Assembly: GCF_902726645.1 (NCBI RefSeq)
Contig: NZ_CACVAO010000001.1
Span: forward strand, 310,001-374,000
Reading direction: 5' to 3'
Origin: Halobacillus ihumii
GTDB lineage: Bacteria; Bacillota; Bacilli; Bacillales; Halobacillaceae
DNA length: 64,000 nucleotides
In this document: piece after piece, positions 19,554-28,039 of the stretch
Position numbering within the stretch: the stretch's first letter is position 1
Layout of the letters: each line of letters opens with the position of its first letter
The notes under the pieces: model-generated
Database searches by the model: none
What the model was told of the DNA's origin: nothing
The model's input: only the letters and a program-made list of their open reading frames with translations
Made by a program: the position numbers and the translations under genes

Positions 19554-20555
19554 TTATACCATTTCGTGGTTTTTAATATTTATGAGTTGATATAATAACA
19601 TTTCAAACGCCAGCTCCTTATCCATTTGCCCCTGTTTCATGATGTAATCTGTTTCTGCAAGCTGCTGGATAATTTCGTTCAACTCCTCGTTGGTAAAAGC
19701 CCTCTCCCTTTTTAAAGCCATTTTTATCACAAATGGATGGGCCTTCACATAACTCTTCATTTGATTCTGGGCATAACCCTTTTGCTTCAGCGTCTTCACT
19801 TGACTAATAATTCTAAATTGAGAGGCCAATAATGCGATCAAAGCAATCGGCTCTTCATTTGCTTTTACTAAGTCTTTATAGAGTCTGATAGCCCTTCCCA
19901 AATTTTTCTCCATTACTGCATCAACTAATTTAAGACCTGATGCTTCAGCACTGTGCGATAGTAAGTTCTCCGCAAGTTCTCGACTGACTACCCCGCCTTT
20001 TTCTACATGCAATGCCAGCTTTTCAATTTCCTTGCGCAAGGCCATCAGGTTTGTCCCTATTTCCTGTGCGAAAAGTTCGAACACTGATTCGGGAATTGTG
20101 ATTTGCAGGTCCTTTGCAATTTTTTGTATCCACTTGTCCATATCCCATTCTCTTATGGGCTGACATGAAAGTACCTCACCATTTTTTTTGAACTGTTTGA
20201 ACACTTTTTTTCGCTCATCCAATTTTTCGTAAGGCGCGATTAAAATCAGAACTGAATAATCTGCAGGATTGTTTATGTACTGTAACAATGCTTCTACATT
20301 ATGGTCAAAAGGAAGTTTGTCTGGTTTCGCCTTAAGAAAAGTTGGATGAAAGGCGATGACCACCTTATTGTCGCCTAAAAAAGGAAACGTTTCAGCATCA
20401 GTGACAACATCTTCTACTGGTGTTTCTTCTAAATCATATTGTGAAATATTAAAGTCGCGGTCCTTTGGGCTTAATGTCTGCTCGATAATTTTCTGTTTAT
20501 GTTCTTGTATCAGATAGCTTTCCGTTCCATATAATAAGTAAATCTGTTTAGGCAT
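19554..20555 (-). CDS. holA: DNA polymerase III delta subunit
   Basis: A 333-residue HolA (YqeN) that opens the beta clamp in the clamp-loader complex. N-terminus MPKQIYLLYGTESYLIQEHK; a central AAA-like fold without Walker function; C-terminal helical collar containing LVDAVMEKNLGRAIRLYKDLV and ALIALLASQFRII. Start 20555 has GAAGGG about 10 bases upstream. The ORF extends a further 35 codons, but that part carries a consensus promoter and a terminator hairpin, so it is leader, not coding. Confidence 0.94.
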   Translation of the reverse strand: MPKQIYLLYGTESYLIQEHKQKIIEQTLSPKDRDFNISQYDLEETPVEDVVTDAETFPFLGDNKVVIAFHPTFLKAKPDKLPFDHNVEALLQYINNPADYSVLILIAPYEKLDERKKVFKQFKKNGEVLSCQPIREWDMDKWIQKIAKDLQITIPESVFELFAQEIGTNLMALRKEIEKLALHVEKGGVVSRELAENLLSHSAEASGLKLVDAVMEKNLGRAIRLYKDLVKANEEPIALIALLASQFRIISQVKTLKQKGYAQNQMKSYVKAHPFVIKMALKRERAFTNEELNEIIQQLAETDYIMKQGQMDKELAFEMLLYQLINIKNHEMV

Positions 20556-20577
20556 ATTCTCTGATCCCTTCCCACCT

Positions 20578-20603
20578 AAAAAAAGGGGTGCAGCGGCGAC
20601 CCC
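20578..20603 (-). terminator. Intrinsic terminator inside the holA leader
   Basis: On the minus strand GGGGT and ACCCC close a compact G+C hairpin (an inner GC/GC pair is possible with one bulge), followed by seven T. It lies between the holA promoter (20626-20654) and the start codon, so transcripts must pass it to express holA. Confidence 0.65.
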
Positions 20604-20625
20604 AATTGGGTATATTCGTGTATTA

Positions 20626-20654
20626 ATTTTATTGCTCATTTTCAATTCTGTCAA
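20626..20654 (-). promoter_or_regulatory. Sigma-A promoter of holA
   Basis: Perfect TTGACA (20654-20649), a 17-base spacer, TAAAAT (20631-20626). It implies a leader of about 65 bases. Confidence 0.8.
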
Positions 20655-20660
20655 AAACAC

Positions 20661-20892
20661 CGCCGCACCATCTATATGAACGTCACCATCACAGCCCCGG
20701 ATGCTGTGATAGTAAACGATATTGTTCCCCTCATGTGTATAGTGTGACCGCTCAGGGCAGAATTATCTGTGACAAGTCTTGCTAGAAGAGGCAAAGGATT
20801 GTTAGAAAAGGGATATTTATTTTCCTTTTCTAAGAATGTGGATTTTTTAAATATTTTCGCTTATAATAAAAAATGATATAGGAGGGGTAACA
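20661..20892. other. holA-yqzM intergenic region with two inverted repeats
   Basis: No gene. ATCACAGC and GCTGTGAT flank a 7-base loop near 20690-20712, and TTAGAAAAGG (20802-20811) mirrors CCTTTTCTAA (20824-20833). Neither is followed by a T tract. A TATAAT-like -10 lies about 30 bases before yqzM, but no good -35 goes with it. Confidence 0.5.
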
Positions 20893-21027
20893 ATGAACGA
20901 ATTTAGAAAGGATATTCAGTCTAAGACGAATGACGTAATTGATTCTGGTTTAGGATTCGTATTCTCATTTGTTTTCTTTTTCGTCATCTTCTTCATAGGT
21001 GTACTATTCGAATTTATTGGACGATAA
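20893..21027 (+). CDS. yqzM: YqzM small membrane protein
   Basis: A 44-residue protein, MNEFRKDIQSKTNDVIDSG at its start, followed by one Phe/Val-rich membrane helix and a short end FEFIGR. It matches B. subtilis YqzM in length, N-terminal pattern (MNEFEKNVQSKRNDAVDSG) and position between holA and comEC. The function is unknown. AGGAGGGG lies 7 bases upstream of the ATG. Confidence 0.85.
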   Translation: MNEFRKDIQSKTNDVIDSGLGFVFSFVFFFVIFFIGVLFEFIGR

Positions 21028-21045
21028 CTTAAAAACCGAAAGCTA

Positions 21046-21080
21046 AAAGGCTGCCTGCTAAGGCAGTCTTTTCTTATTTT
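21046..21080. terminator. Bidirectional terminator between yqzM and comEC
   Basis: CTGCCT (21051-21056), loop GCTA, AGGCAG (21061-21066). T-rich sequence follows on the plus strand, and CCTTTTAG on the minus. The comEC stop codon (21058-21060) lies in the loop. Confidence 0.75.
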
Positions 21081-23328
21081 CTTCATTATACGGAAGAAAT
21101 GTGGAAAACGTTCCTGATTGTTTACTGAATTTATACTGTACTGCACCATGCAGATCTGTTCTAAACAGGAACACGTCTTTTTCGAGGAGACGGTCCACGA
21201 CTTCTTCATGCGGGTGTCCATAACGATTGTCTACTCCTGAGGATATTAGCGCTATGTTTGGAGCAAGGTTATTAATCCAATTGGCAGAGGTTGACGAATC
21301 ACTGCCATGGTGACCCACTTTGAGTACTTTTGTCGTTAACGATGGGTAAACATTGAGAATCTTCTCTTCAATTGCGTCCGTAATATCACCGGTAAATAAC
21401 CATGATTTCCCCCCTAATTTAGTATAAATGACAACAGAGTTCTCATTTGTATCTTGCTCATCTACACTTGGATGAAGCACATTAAACTTATGGCCGCCAA
21501 TTACAATGGTGTCTCCCTGACGAATTACAGTTACACTTTTCTGATCAATTTGATGATAAGGACTTACATAAATCTTGTCGACTTGAAATGAACTTTGCAA
21601 ACGATCAACACTGCCGCTGTGATCAAGGTCCATATGTGAAAGCAACAGGGCATCAATTTTCTTAATTCCTCTGGACTTTAAAAATGGCTCGATTACTTGA
21701 TCTGCAATTCTGTTGGAATTACTACTGAAAGCCGGTGACCCAGCTGCATCAATTAAAATCACTCCTTCCCTAAACGGAAGCTCCACGACGAACGTATCGC
21801 CTTGCCCTACATCTAACATCGTTACCGTGCCTTGATTAGAAATATAAGGTTTTATGGAGTAACTCATAAGAATAATGACCGTCCCTAACCCAAATAGAAA
21901 TGCTTTCTTCAACCGCTTCTGTACCCAGTTGATCATCATTAACGTAAGAAGTGCATAATAAGCGAGAATCCATTCTAACGGAAGCTCCCCGACTACCCAT
22001 TGAATATTGAACGGCTCACTTACACCTTTAATCCATGTTAAAAATCCTTCATGTAAAGACACCGTTAATGTAGATAGCGTAAAGGTCCATGTTGGAATAA
22101 AAAACGATACAAACACAAAAAGAAATAGAAGCGGAATGATAATAAATGAAAAATAAGGGACAAGCAATACATTGGCTGCTAGCGAGAGCGGGTTAAATTC
22201 ATAAAAGTGGTGCAGTTGGAGGGGCAGAATGACAGCTTGGCTGATGAAGCTGATCAGTGTGGAGACAATCCATATATTGTTATTGCCTAAAAGTGGATAG
22301 GACAAAAATAAGCTAAACGTGACAATGAACGAAAATTGAAATCCCAGATTATAGAAATAGGCAGGATTCCATAATAGTAACAACATAGCGACTAATGCAA
22401 GAACATCAGTGGCAGCTACTTTAACCTTCCATTGCGCAATGAGCAGAAGAAAGAGAGCCATAAGACAGGCTCTTAGAACTGGAGGGGCTGCTCCTGAAAT
22501 AAAACAGTACGCAGGAAGAATAAATAGCACAACTCCCCTGGCTTGTTCCACCGTGGCAAACCCAGAACGGTATAAAATCAAGAATAGCGCGCCTAAGAAA
22601 AGTCCTACATGAAGCCCGGAAATAGCTAATATATGGGATAAGCTGAAGTCCCGAAACCATTCTATAGTTTCTTCGGAAAGATATTGGGTATCTCCAAAAA
22701 CGAGTGCAGATGTCCAAGCAAAAGCTTGTGGGCTCATGGCTTTCTCTACTGTAGAGACCAAGTTTTTTCTGGCTTCGAATGCACTATGGAATATAGACTG
22801 GCCTTTGCAGGATATTTGAGACGGCGAGTCCAAGGTTATTTGATAAGCTATATGCTGATTTTTCAGGTATTCCCGGTAATCAAATTGACCAGGGTTTCGT
22901 GCTCCCTCCGGCCAATCAACCACTGCATTTACAACACAATACGCACCGTATTTGAGTTGTTTACGGACATAGTTTATTTCTTCTGGAAGAGCTGCTGTTT
23001 TAAAATAGACGATCACCGCCTTGTCTTCTCGTTCCGCTAATTTGAATGTAGTACGGATCGTGCTTTCCGTTTCAGATAAAGGAGAAATAATTGTTCCTTC
23101 TAAAGAAGGAGATAGAGTCGAAGGATGAGGGGGGACTTGTGTGGTAAAGTAAAGGAAGCCAAAGGTGAAACAGACGGCAAGGGTGACTATCCAGGTCAAG
23201 GACTTTCTTAATGTTGCTATCCACGCAATAAACATTCCTAACATGAGATAGGTCACCGGTTGAGCCGTTTGTGATAAAATCCCTCCCCCGACTGTTGCTA
23301 ACACTAGGAGATGGATGTTTCCCTTCAT
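21058..23328 (-). CDS. comEC: DNA uptake channel protein ComEC
   Basis: A 756-residue ComEC/Rec2 membrane protein for transport of single-stranded transforming DNA. N-terminal helices, an extracellular OB-like domain (DUF4131 region with EGARNPGQFDYREYLKNQHI), a central competence domain with many membrane helices (LSHILAISGLHVGLFLGALF, PPVLRACLMALFLL), and a C-terminal metallo-beta-lactamase-like domain with LLSHMDLDHSGS and VGHHGSDSS. The start overlaps the comEB stop (ATGA). It is full length, so DNA uptake is potentially functional. Confidence 0.96.
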   Translation of the reverse strand: MKGNIHLLVLATVGGGILSQTAQPVTYLMLGMFIAWIATLRKSLTWIVTLAVCFTFGFLYFTTQVPPHPSTLSPSLEGTIISPLSETESTIRTTFKLAEREDKAVIVYFKTAALPEEINYVRKQLKYGAYCVVNAVVDWPEGARNPGQFDYREYLKNQHIAYQITLDSPSQISCKGQSIFHSAFEARKNLVSTVEKAMSPQAFAWTSALVFGDTQYLSEETIEWFRDFSLSHILAISGLHVGLFLGALFLILYRSGFATVEQARGVVLFILPAYCFISGAAPPVLRACLMALFLLLIAQWKVKVAATDVLALVAMLLLLWNPAYFYNLGFQFSFIVTFSLFLSYPLLGNNNIWIVSTLISFISQAVILPLQLHHFYEFNPLSLAANVLLVPYFSFIIIPLLFLFVFVSFFIPTWTFTLSTLTVSLHEGFLTWIKGVSEPFNIQWVVGELPLEWILAYYALLTLMMINWVQKRLKKAFLFGLGTVIILMSYSIKPYISNQGTVTMLDVGQGDTFVVELPFREGVILIDAAGSPAFSSNSNRIADQVIEPFLKSRGIKKIDALLLSHMDLDHSGSVDRLQSSFQVDKIYVSPYHQIDQKSVTVIRQGDTIVIGGHKFNVLHPSVDEQDTNENSVVIYTKLGGKSWLFTGDITDAIEEKILNVYPSLTTKVLKVGHHGSDSSTSANWINNLAPNIALISSGVDNRYGHPHEEVVDRLLEKDVFLFRTDLHGAVQYKFSKQSGTFSTFLPYNEENKKRLP

Positions 23329-23906
23329 GAGCGTTGATTATTATTCACTTTAAAGAGGTGTTCGGCCTTTTGCTTAAGCTCACCCAATTCTTCTGGGCTA
23401 TGGCCGCCTTGTTCAAGCTTATGTATAAGCTGCTTTACTAGTTGTCCTTTTTCCATAGTTTGTGGATCAATCAATTTTTCATCTCGATCCACCTTATGGA
23501 TCTCCACACCTGCCTGCGTGAGTAATTCGATTGCATATGGATGGTTACGATAATCTTCGCTGTAATAAACGGCCTTGATACCAGCTTGAATAATGGCCTT
23601 CGTACAATGGAGGCAAGGAAAATGCGACACATATATTTCAGCTTGTTCGGTCGCAACGCCAAATTTTGCACACTGAAGGAGTGCATTCATTTCTGCATGA
23701 ATGGTTCGTACACAATGCCCATCAATCACATAACAGCCCTCATCCACACAGTGGACGCCCCCGGAGACACTCCCGTTATAGCCTCCCGCAATCATACGTT
23801 TATCTCTTACAATTACTGCTCCTACTGCTAATCGTTCACAAGTACTTCTTGATTTTAAAAGGTAACTTTGGGCAATAAAATATTGATTCCAAGAGATGCG
23901 CTCCAT
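23325..23906 (-). CDS. comEB: ComEB, dCMP deaminase-like protein
   Basis: A 193-residue protein of the cytidine/deoxycytidylate deaminase fold. The zinc motifs are intact: HAEMNALLQ and PCLHCTKAI, plus the N-terminal SRSTCERLAVGAVIV. It is predicted to convert dCMP to dUMP. In B. subtilis it lies in the comE operon but is dispensable for transformation. The extended C-terminus (after VEIHKVDRDEK) carries a short helix not needed for catalysis. Confidence 0.93.
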   Translation of the reverse strand: MERISWNQYFIAQSYLLKSRSTCERLAVGAVIVRDKRMIAGGYNGSVSGGVHCVDEGCYVIDGHCVRTIHAEMNALLQCAKFGVATEQAEIYVSHFPCLHCTKAIIQAGIKAVYYSEDYRNHPYAIELLTQAGVEIHKVDRDEKLIDPQTMEKGQLVKQLIHKLEQGGHSPEELGELKQKAEHLFKVNNNQRS

Positions 23907-23984
23907 GTTTTCAAACTCCCCTTACTAGCATTTTCAATGAATTAAGTTTACCGTTAGATCCAGCAATCAGTCAAACCCAGCAGG

Positions 23985-24566
23985 TCACGGTACGAGGATC
24001 ATATCCAGCATATTTTCTAGTGTTTTTTCTCCGATACCCGACACCTCCAGTAAATCTTCTGGTTTTTTAAATAAACCATTTTCTTCCCGATGTTTAATGA
24101 TCGCTTCTGCTTTAGAGGGTCCTATTCCTGGTAGAGCCTGTATTTCTTCCACACTTGCTTGATTAATTCTTACTTTCCCAGTACTTTCACTCCCAGGTGA
24201 AGCTGGAGAAGCATTAGTACCCTCTGAAGCAGTTCTTGCCACTAATATGACCATTTCGTCAACAATTTTTTGAGCTAAATTAACACTCGTCTGATCGGCT
24301 TCCTTTGTCATACCTCCAGCCATTGTAATAGCATCGTTAACACGAAGACCAGCTTCTAGCTTATAAATACCAGGTCGAGCAACTTCTCCTTTAACATCAA
24401 CGACCATATTTTGCTCAGCGGGAGCAGTATCTGTACGATCTTCTACAATTGGCGATACCTCACTTTCCTGAATAACCATTTGCTGCTCATCTTTCTGCAG
24501 GTAAAACACGAGAATTAATAATACAGGAATTAATAATAACCATGCATATCTTTTCATGAATATCAC
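23985..24566 (-). CDS. comEA: ComEA, DNA receptor for transformation
   Basis: About 193 residues: a membrane anchor near the N-terminus (AWLLLIPVLLILVFYL), a linker, an SLBB domain (VDVKGEVARPGIYKLEAGLRV), a Ser/Pro/Gly-rich spacer, and a C-terminal double helix-hairpin-helix DNA-binding domain (INQASVEEIQALPGIGPSKAEAII, then LLEVSGIGEKTLENM). It binds double-stranded DNA outside the cell and hands it to ComEC. The start is uncertain: GTG at 24566 has AAAGGGG 11 bases upstream, while ATG 24557 and ATG 24587 have poorer sites. Confidence 0.92.
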   Translation of the reverse strand: MIFMKRYAWLLLIPVLLILVFYLQKDEQQMVIQESEVSPIVEDRTDTAPAEQNMVVDVKGEVARPGIYKLEAGLRVNDAITMAGGMTKEADQTSVNLAQKIVDEMVILVARTASEGTNASPASPGSESTGKVRINQASVEEIQALPGIGPSKAEAIIKHREENGLFKKPEDLLEVSGIGEKTLENMLDMILVP

Positions 24567-24642
24567 AGAAACGAAGTCCCCTTTCATAATTCAATTTTTG
24601 AAGAATAAAGTTATTAAGTAAACGAAAAAGGAGGGATTCTCC

Positions 24643-25446
24643 ATGCGCTATGGAATCATTGGGACAGGAAATATGGGGAGTATGTTAATTAACGCCTTTA
24701 TTTCGAGTGGAGCAGTCGACGCAAATGATGTAACCATTTACAATCGTACTCGTAAAAAAGCAGAATGGATAAAAAATCAATTTAAGGAAATTACAATTGC
24801 GGAGTCTGTTCAAGATGTTGTCAAGAATAGCGAAGTGGTTTTTATATGTGTAAAACCTCATGATTATAAAGATATCTTAACTCAATGCTCACTGAATGCC
24901 ACACAATGTTTAGTTTCAATCACCAGTCCAGTATCTGTAAAGGAGCTGCAAAATGTTACGTCCTGTCAAGTAGCAAGAATCGTTCCATCTATTACCAATA
25001 GGGCGTATTCAGGGGTTAGCTTATTTACGTACGGAGATCGTGTTTCTGACTTTTATAAGGATGAATTACATTCAATCTTCTCACATATTTCTACTCCTGT
25101 AGAGATCGAGGAAGAGTCCATACGTTCGGCATCAGATATTGTCTCATGCGGACCAGCATTTATAAGTTTTCTCTTGGAAAATATGATTTCGGCAGCTTCA
25201 GAGGTTGGTGGAATGTCGAAGGAACAAGCAACACAGCTAACAGAGGAAATGATGATAGGGTTAGGTACCTTGCTGGAAAAAAGAACTTACACATTACCTG
25301 AATTAATGGAAAAGGTTACTGTTAAAGGAGGAGTCACCGGGGAAGGAATTCAAGCACTTGAGAACCATGTTGGAGATCTTTTTCTTGAAATGTTTAAAGC
25401 AACACATCGTAAACATAAAAATGATAAACAAACGATACATTTATAA
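24643..25446 (+). CDS. comER: ComER, pyrroline-5-carboxylate reductase-like protein
   Basis: A 267-residue ProC-family protein divergent from comEA, the exact arrangement of comER in B. subtilis. Rossmann signature YGIIGTGNMGSMLINAF at the N-terminus and the C-terminal dimerisation domain with SCGPAFISFLLENM and VKGGVTGEGIQAL. Whether it reduces pyrroline-5-carboxylate is unproven; in Bacillus it has been connected with sporulation and biofilm control rather than competence. AAAGGAGG lies upstream. It shares a short (about 75-base) divergent promoter region with comEA. Confidence 0.9.
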   Translation: MRYGIIGTGNMGSMLINAFISSGAVDANDVTIYNRTRKKAEWIKNQFKEITIAESVQDVVKNSEVVFICVKPHDYKDILTQCSLNATQCLVSITSPVSVKELQNVTSCQVARIVPSITNRAYSGVSLFTYGDRVSDFYKDELHSIFSHISTPVEIEEESIRSASDIVSCGPAFISFLLENMISAASEVGGMSKEQATQLTEEMMIGLGTLLEKRTYTLPELMEKVTVKGGVTGEGIQALENHVGDLFLEMFKATHRKHKNDKQTIHL

Positions 25447-25477
25447 CATTCGACATTCCTCTCAATTTTCCTGCAAA

Positions 25478-25513
25478 AAAAATAAAGGACCTTCGAAAAA
25501 ATCGAAGAGTCCT
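25478..25513 (-). terminator. Terminator after yqeM
   Basis: On the minus strand AGGAC-CTTCGA-type arms (AGGACTCTTCGA and TCGAAGGTCCT) flank a T-rich loop and are followed by TTATTTTTTTT. It also converges on comER. Confidence 0.75.
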
Positions 25514-25514
25514 A

Positions 25515-26237
25515 TCATTTTTGGCAAACAAAAAACAGTCGATCGCCACGCTCAGCAGGGTTTACCGAGAAATCAGCAGTGACACGCTGCAAGGTAAAAC
25601 CTGCTTTTTCTATTGCCTTTTGCAATGTTTCCAAATGATATCCCTGCTGTAAGTGCTGTTCATCAAAACGTTGGTAATCCCGGTGATGACGAACAAAAAA
25701 AGTTAAATCATGAATCATGGAATATTCCTCCTCACCAGGATCACAAAACCACACGTACGAAAGGTCATCATATACTTCTGCGAAGGTTTGTCCACACAAA
25801 TCATTGACAATATGATCGACAGAATGCACGTCAAAGAGAAATAGCCCTTGCTCACTTAGAGCCTGATAAGCATGTTTAAAAACAGCATTAAGGGATGATT
25901 CATCTGTAATATAGTTCATCACGTCACAATAGCTGACAATACAATCATAATCATGCAGACCTTTTAATTCAGTTATGTCCTGCCTCAGCCATTGAATAGT
26001 CTGATCTTTGCTGGCTGCCATGGTCAACATGTCTTCAGACAAATCAACTCCGGTTAGCCGCCAGCCGTGATCAGCTAACCGTGACGTTATCTCACCTGTA
26101 CCGCATCCTAGATCTAATATATTTTGTACACCAGGATGATAATGCTTCACTATCTGTTTCGTCCACGTTACCCATTGATCATAAGGAGCATCCTTCATGA
26201 GCACATCATACACTTGTGCCATTTGCTGATAGTTCAT
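25515..26237 (-). CDS. yqeM: SAM-dependent methyltransferase YqeM
   Basis: A 240-residue class I methyltransferase. The SAM-binding loop ILDLGCGTGEITSRLADHG and LTGVDLSEDML are clear. The substrate is not known. It lies at the end of the yqeG-yqeH-aroE-yhbY-nadD-yqeK-rsfS-yqeM operon, immediately after rsfS (adjacent stop and start codons), which hints at a ribosome-related or metabolite-repair role but does not establish one. Confidence 0.85.
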   Translation of the reverse strand: MNYQQMAQVYDVLMKDAPYDQWVTWTKQIVKHYHPGVQNILDLGCGTGEITSRLADHGWRLTGVDLSEDMLTMAASKDQTIQWLRQDITELKGLHDYDCIVSYCDVMNYITDESSLNAVFKHAYQALSEQGLFLFDVHSVDHIVNDLCGQTFAEVYDDLSYVWFCDPGEEEYSMIHDLTFFVRHHRDYQRFDEQHLQQGYHLETLQKAIEKAGFTLQRVTADFSVNPAERGDRLFFVCQK

Positions 26238-26591
26238 TTATCCTTCAATTCCTTCAACGGCTACTGCCTCTGCGTCACCCCATAGACGTTCAAGGTTATA
26301 ATAATTCCGCTCATCTTTATGGAAGATATGACACACCACATCTGTAAGATCTACCAGAATCCAGCGTGCTTTATCAAATCCTTCCATTCGCTTAACTTCA
26401 ATTCCGTTTTCTTCTGCCTGCGCTTTAACTTCTCTGGCAATCGCCTGCACCTGACGTTCATTTGACCCTTCACAAATCAAGAAGTAGTCAGCAATCAATG
26501 ATACATCCGTCATATCAAGAACGACAATGTCATTCGCACGTTTTTCATCACAAGCTTTGGCAGTTAATGTAACTAACTCTTTACTTCCCAT
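26238..26591 (-). CDS. rsfS: Ribosomal silencing factor RsfS
   Basis: A 117-residue RsfS/Iojap (YqeL) protein. Motifs: KRANDIVVLDMTDVSLIADYFLICEG, VKRMEGFDKARWILVDLTDVVCHIFHKDERNYYNLERLWG. It binds L14 on the 50S subunit and blocks subunit joining when nutrients are short. It sits 12 bases downstream of yqeK and directly before yqeM. Confidence 0.96.
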   Translation of the reverse strand: MGSKELVTLTAKACDEKRANDIVVLDMTDVSLIADYFLICEGSNERQVQAIAREVKAQAEENGIEVKRMEGFDKARWILVDLTDVVCHIFHKDERNYYNLERLWGDAEAVAVEGIEG

Positions 26592-26603
26592 CGTTTTCCT
26601 CCC

Positions 26604-27179
26604 TTAAATTTTCTTTATTTCTAATAAATCATTATATGCATGGATAGTGTCAGGGTAAACGGATCTGCTTTTATTAGTTAAAAATTGTATGGTATTCGAC
26701 AATGCTTGCAAACAAGCTTGATCTAAATTCGCTTCCGCTGTCTCTCTCACTTCTTCCACACCGGAAAACCCTCTTCCAGGTTCAATATAATCAGCTAAAA
26801 AAACAACTTTGTCCATAACACTCATATTTTTCTTTCCCGAAGTATGACAAGCAATAGCAGATTTGATATCCGTATCCGCCAAACCAATTTCTTTTTCCAG
26901 CATAATAGCACCCACCGGCCCATGCCAGAGTTCATGATGATGGTTCAGCAAATCTTTCGGTAAACGCCGATCGCTTATAATCCAGCGCTCCATATCCTCT
27001 TTAGGTTTATACTTTGCATAATCATGTAAAATAGCCGCTTTTTCAGTAAGTTCTGGATTTGAACCAAACCGATCAGCTAAAATAAGTGCAGTTTCAGTTA
27101 CCCGAACTGTATGTTCATACCTCGTTTTAGTGAGGTGCGGCTGAACAAATTCAAGTAATTCTTTACAACTTAAGTGCAT
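26604..27179 (-). CDS. yqeK: HD-domain bis(5'-nucleosyl)-tetraphosphatase YqeK
   Basis: A 191-residue HD-superfamily hydrolase. Metal ligands are visible in RYEHTVRVTE, AILHDYAKY, NHHHELWHGPVGA and VVFLADYIEPGR. YqeK enzymes of Firmicutes split Ap4A symmetrically to two ADP using iron. It overlaps the end of nadD by 17 bases, implying translational coupling; the nadD-yqeK pair is conserved across Firmicutes. Confidence 0.92.
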   Translation of the reverse strand: MHLSCKELLEFVQPHLTKTRYEHTVRVTETALILADRFGSNPELTEKAAILHDYAKYKPKEDMERWIISDRRLPKDLLNHHHELWHGPVGAIMLEKEIGLADTDIKSAIACHTSGKKNMSVMDKVVFLADYIEPGRGFSGVEEVRETAEANLDQACLQALSNTIQFLTNKSRSVYPDTIHAYNDLLEIKKI

Positions 27180-27735
27180 ACAGCGAATTCTCCTTTATAT
27201 AGTGGTGAACAGCTTCGGGAATTAAGTATCGTACCGTTAAGCCTTGTGTTAACCGCTCCCGAATAAGAGATGATGACAGATCAAAACGAGGGACATCAAT
27301 CATGACCACATCCTTCGCTGCCCTGCCTCCAGACCCTTCTCTTTGAACACCAACAAAAGTGACAAGCTTCTTCAATTCTTCAATCCTGTGCCAATCCTGT
27401 AAGCTGTCCACCATATCTCCGCCAATAATAAAATAAAATTTATCGTCTGGATAGTCTTCCGTTAATTGCTCCATTGTATCGAAGGTATATGATTTACCTT
27501 GCCGGGTCATCTCTAGATCAAGACAATAGAATCGTTCATTCCCTTGAATAGCTTTCTTGACCATATCCAGCCTCTCGTCTGATGAAACAGCCGCCTTTTT
27601 TTTATGTGGAGGAAGATACGAAGGAACAAACCAAATCTCATCTAATTTCATCGCTTCACATACTTGCTCTGCAATTATCAAATGTCCCTGGTGCGGAGGA
27701 TCAAATGTCCCGCCAAAGATTCCTATCCGTTTCAT
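27163..27735 (-). CDS. nadD: Nicotinate-nucleotide adenylyltransferase
   Basis: A 190-residue NadD that makes deamido-NAD from nicotinate mononucleotide and ATP, an essential step of NAD synthesis. The nucleotidyltransferase motif IFGGTFDPPHQGHL and the C-terminal FDLSSSLIRERL (SxxSSxxIR-like) are present. AGGAG precedes ATG 27735. It is the fifth gene of the yqeG-yqeM operon. Confidence 0.96.
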   Translation of the reverse strand: MKRIGIFGGTFDPPHQGHLIIAEQVCEAMKLDEIWFVPSYLPPHKKKAAVSSDERLDMVKKAIQGNERFYCLDLEMTRQGKSYTFDTMEQLTEDYPDDKFYFIIGGDMVDSLQDWHRIEELKKLVTFVGVQREGSGGRAAKDVVMIDVPRFDLSSSLIRERLTQGLTVRYLIPEAVHHYIKENSLYALKL

Positions 27736-27747
27736 AACAGGCTCTCC

Positions 27748-28038
27748 TTACGGTAAATCAATTTGTTTATTGTTCTTCGACTCTTTGTACAAAATAATTG
27801 TATTACCGATCAGTTGAACAAGCTCTGAGTCTGTTTTACCAACAATCGCTTGGGCAACTTCAGAATTGTCTTCAAAGCAATTTTGCAAAATGCTCACCTT
27901 TATTAATTCTCTTTTTTCCAATGCTTCAGATATTTGAGTGGTCATATTTTCATTAACGCCGGCTTTACCCACTTGAAAGATGGGTTGAAGCTTGTGAGAG
28001 AGACCACGTAAATATTTCTTTTGTTTACTTGTTATCAT
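27748..28038 (-). CDS. yhbY: YhbY-family ribosome assembly RNA-binding protein
   Basis: A 96-residue CRM-domain protein (YqeI). The N-terminus has LRGLSHKLQPIFQVGKAGV, carrying the GxxG-like RNA-binding loop (GKAG), followed by LIKVSILQN. Homologues associate with pre-50S particles. The operon also contains the ribosome-assembly GTPase yqeH and the 50S-binding rsfS. Confidence 0.93.
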   Translation of the reverse strand: MITSKQKKYLRGLSHKLQPIFQVGKAGVNENMTTQISEALEKRELIKVSILQNCFEDNSEVAQAIVGKTDSELVQLIGNTIILYKESKNNKQIDLP

Positions 28039-28039
28039 A

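Noticed and set aside
20556..20660. N-terminal extension of holA
   Set aside because: The stretch contains a consensus promoter and a terminator hairpin, and the family begins at MPKQIYLLYG.
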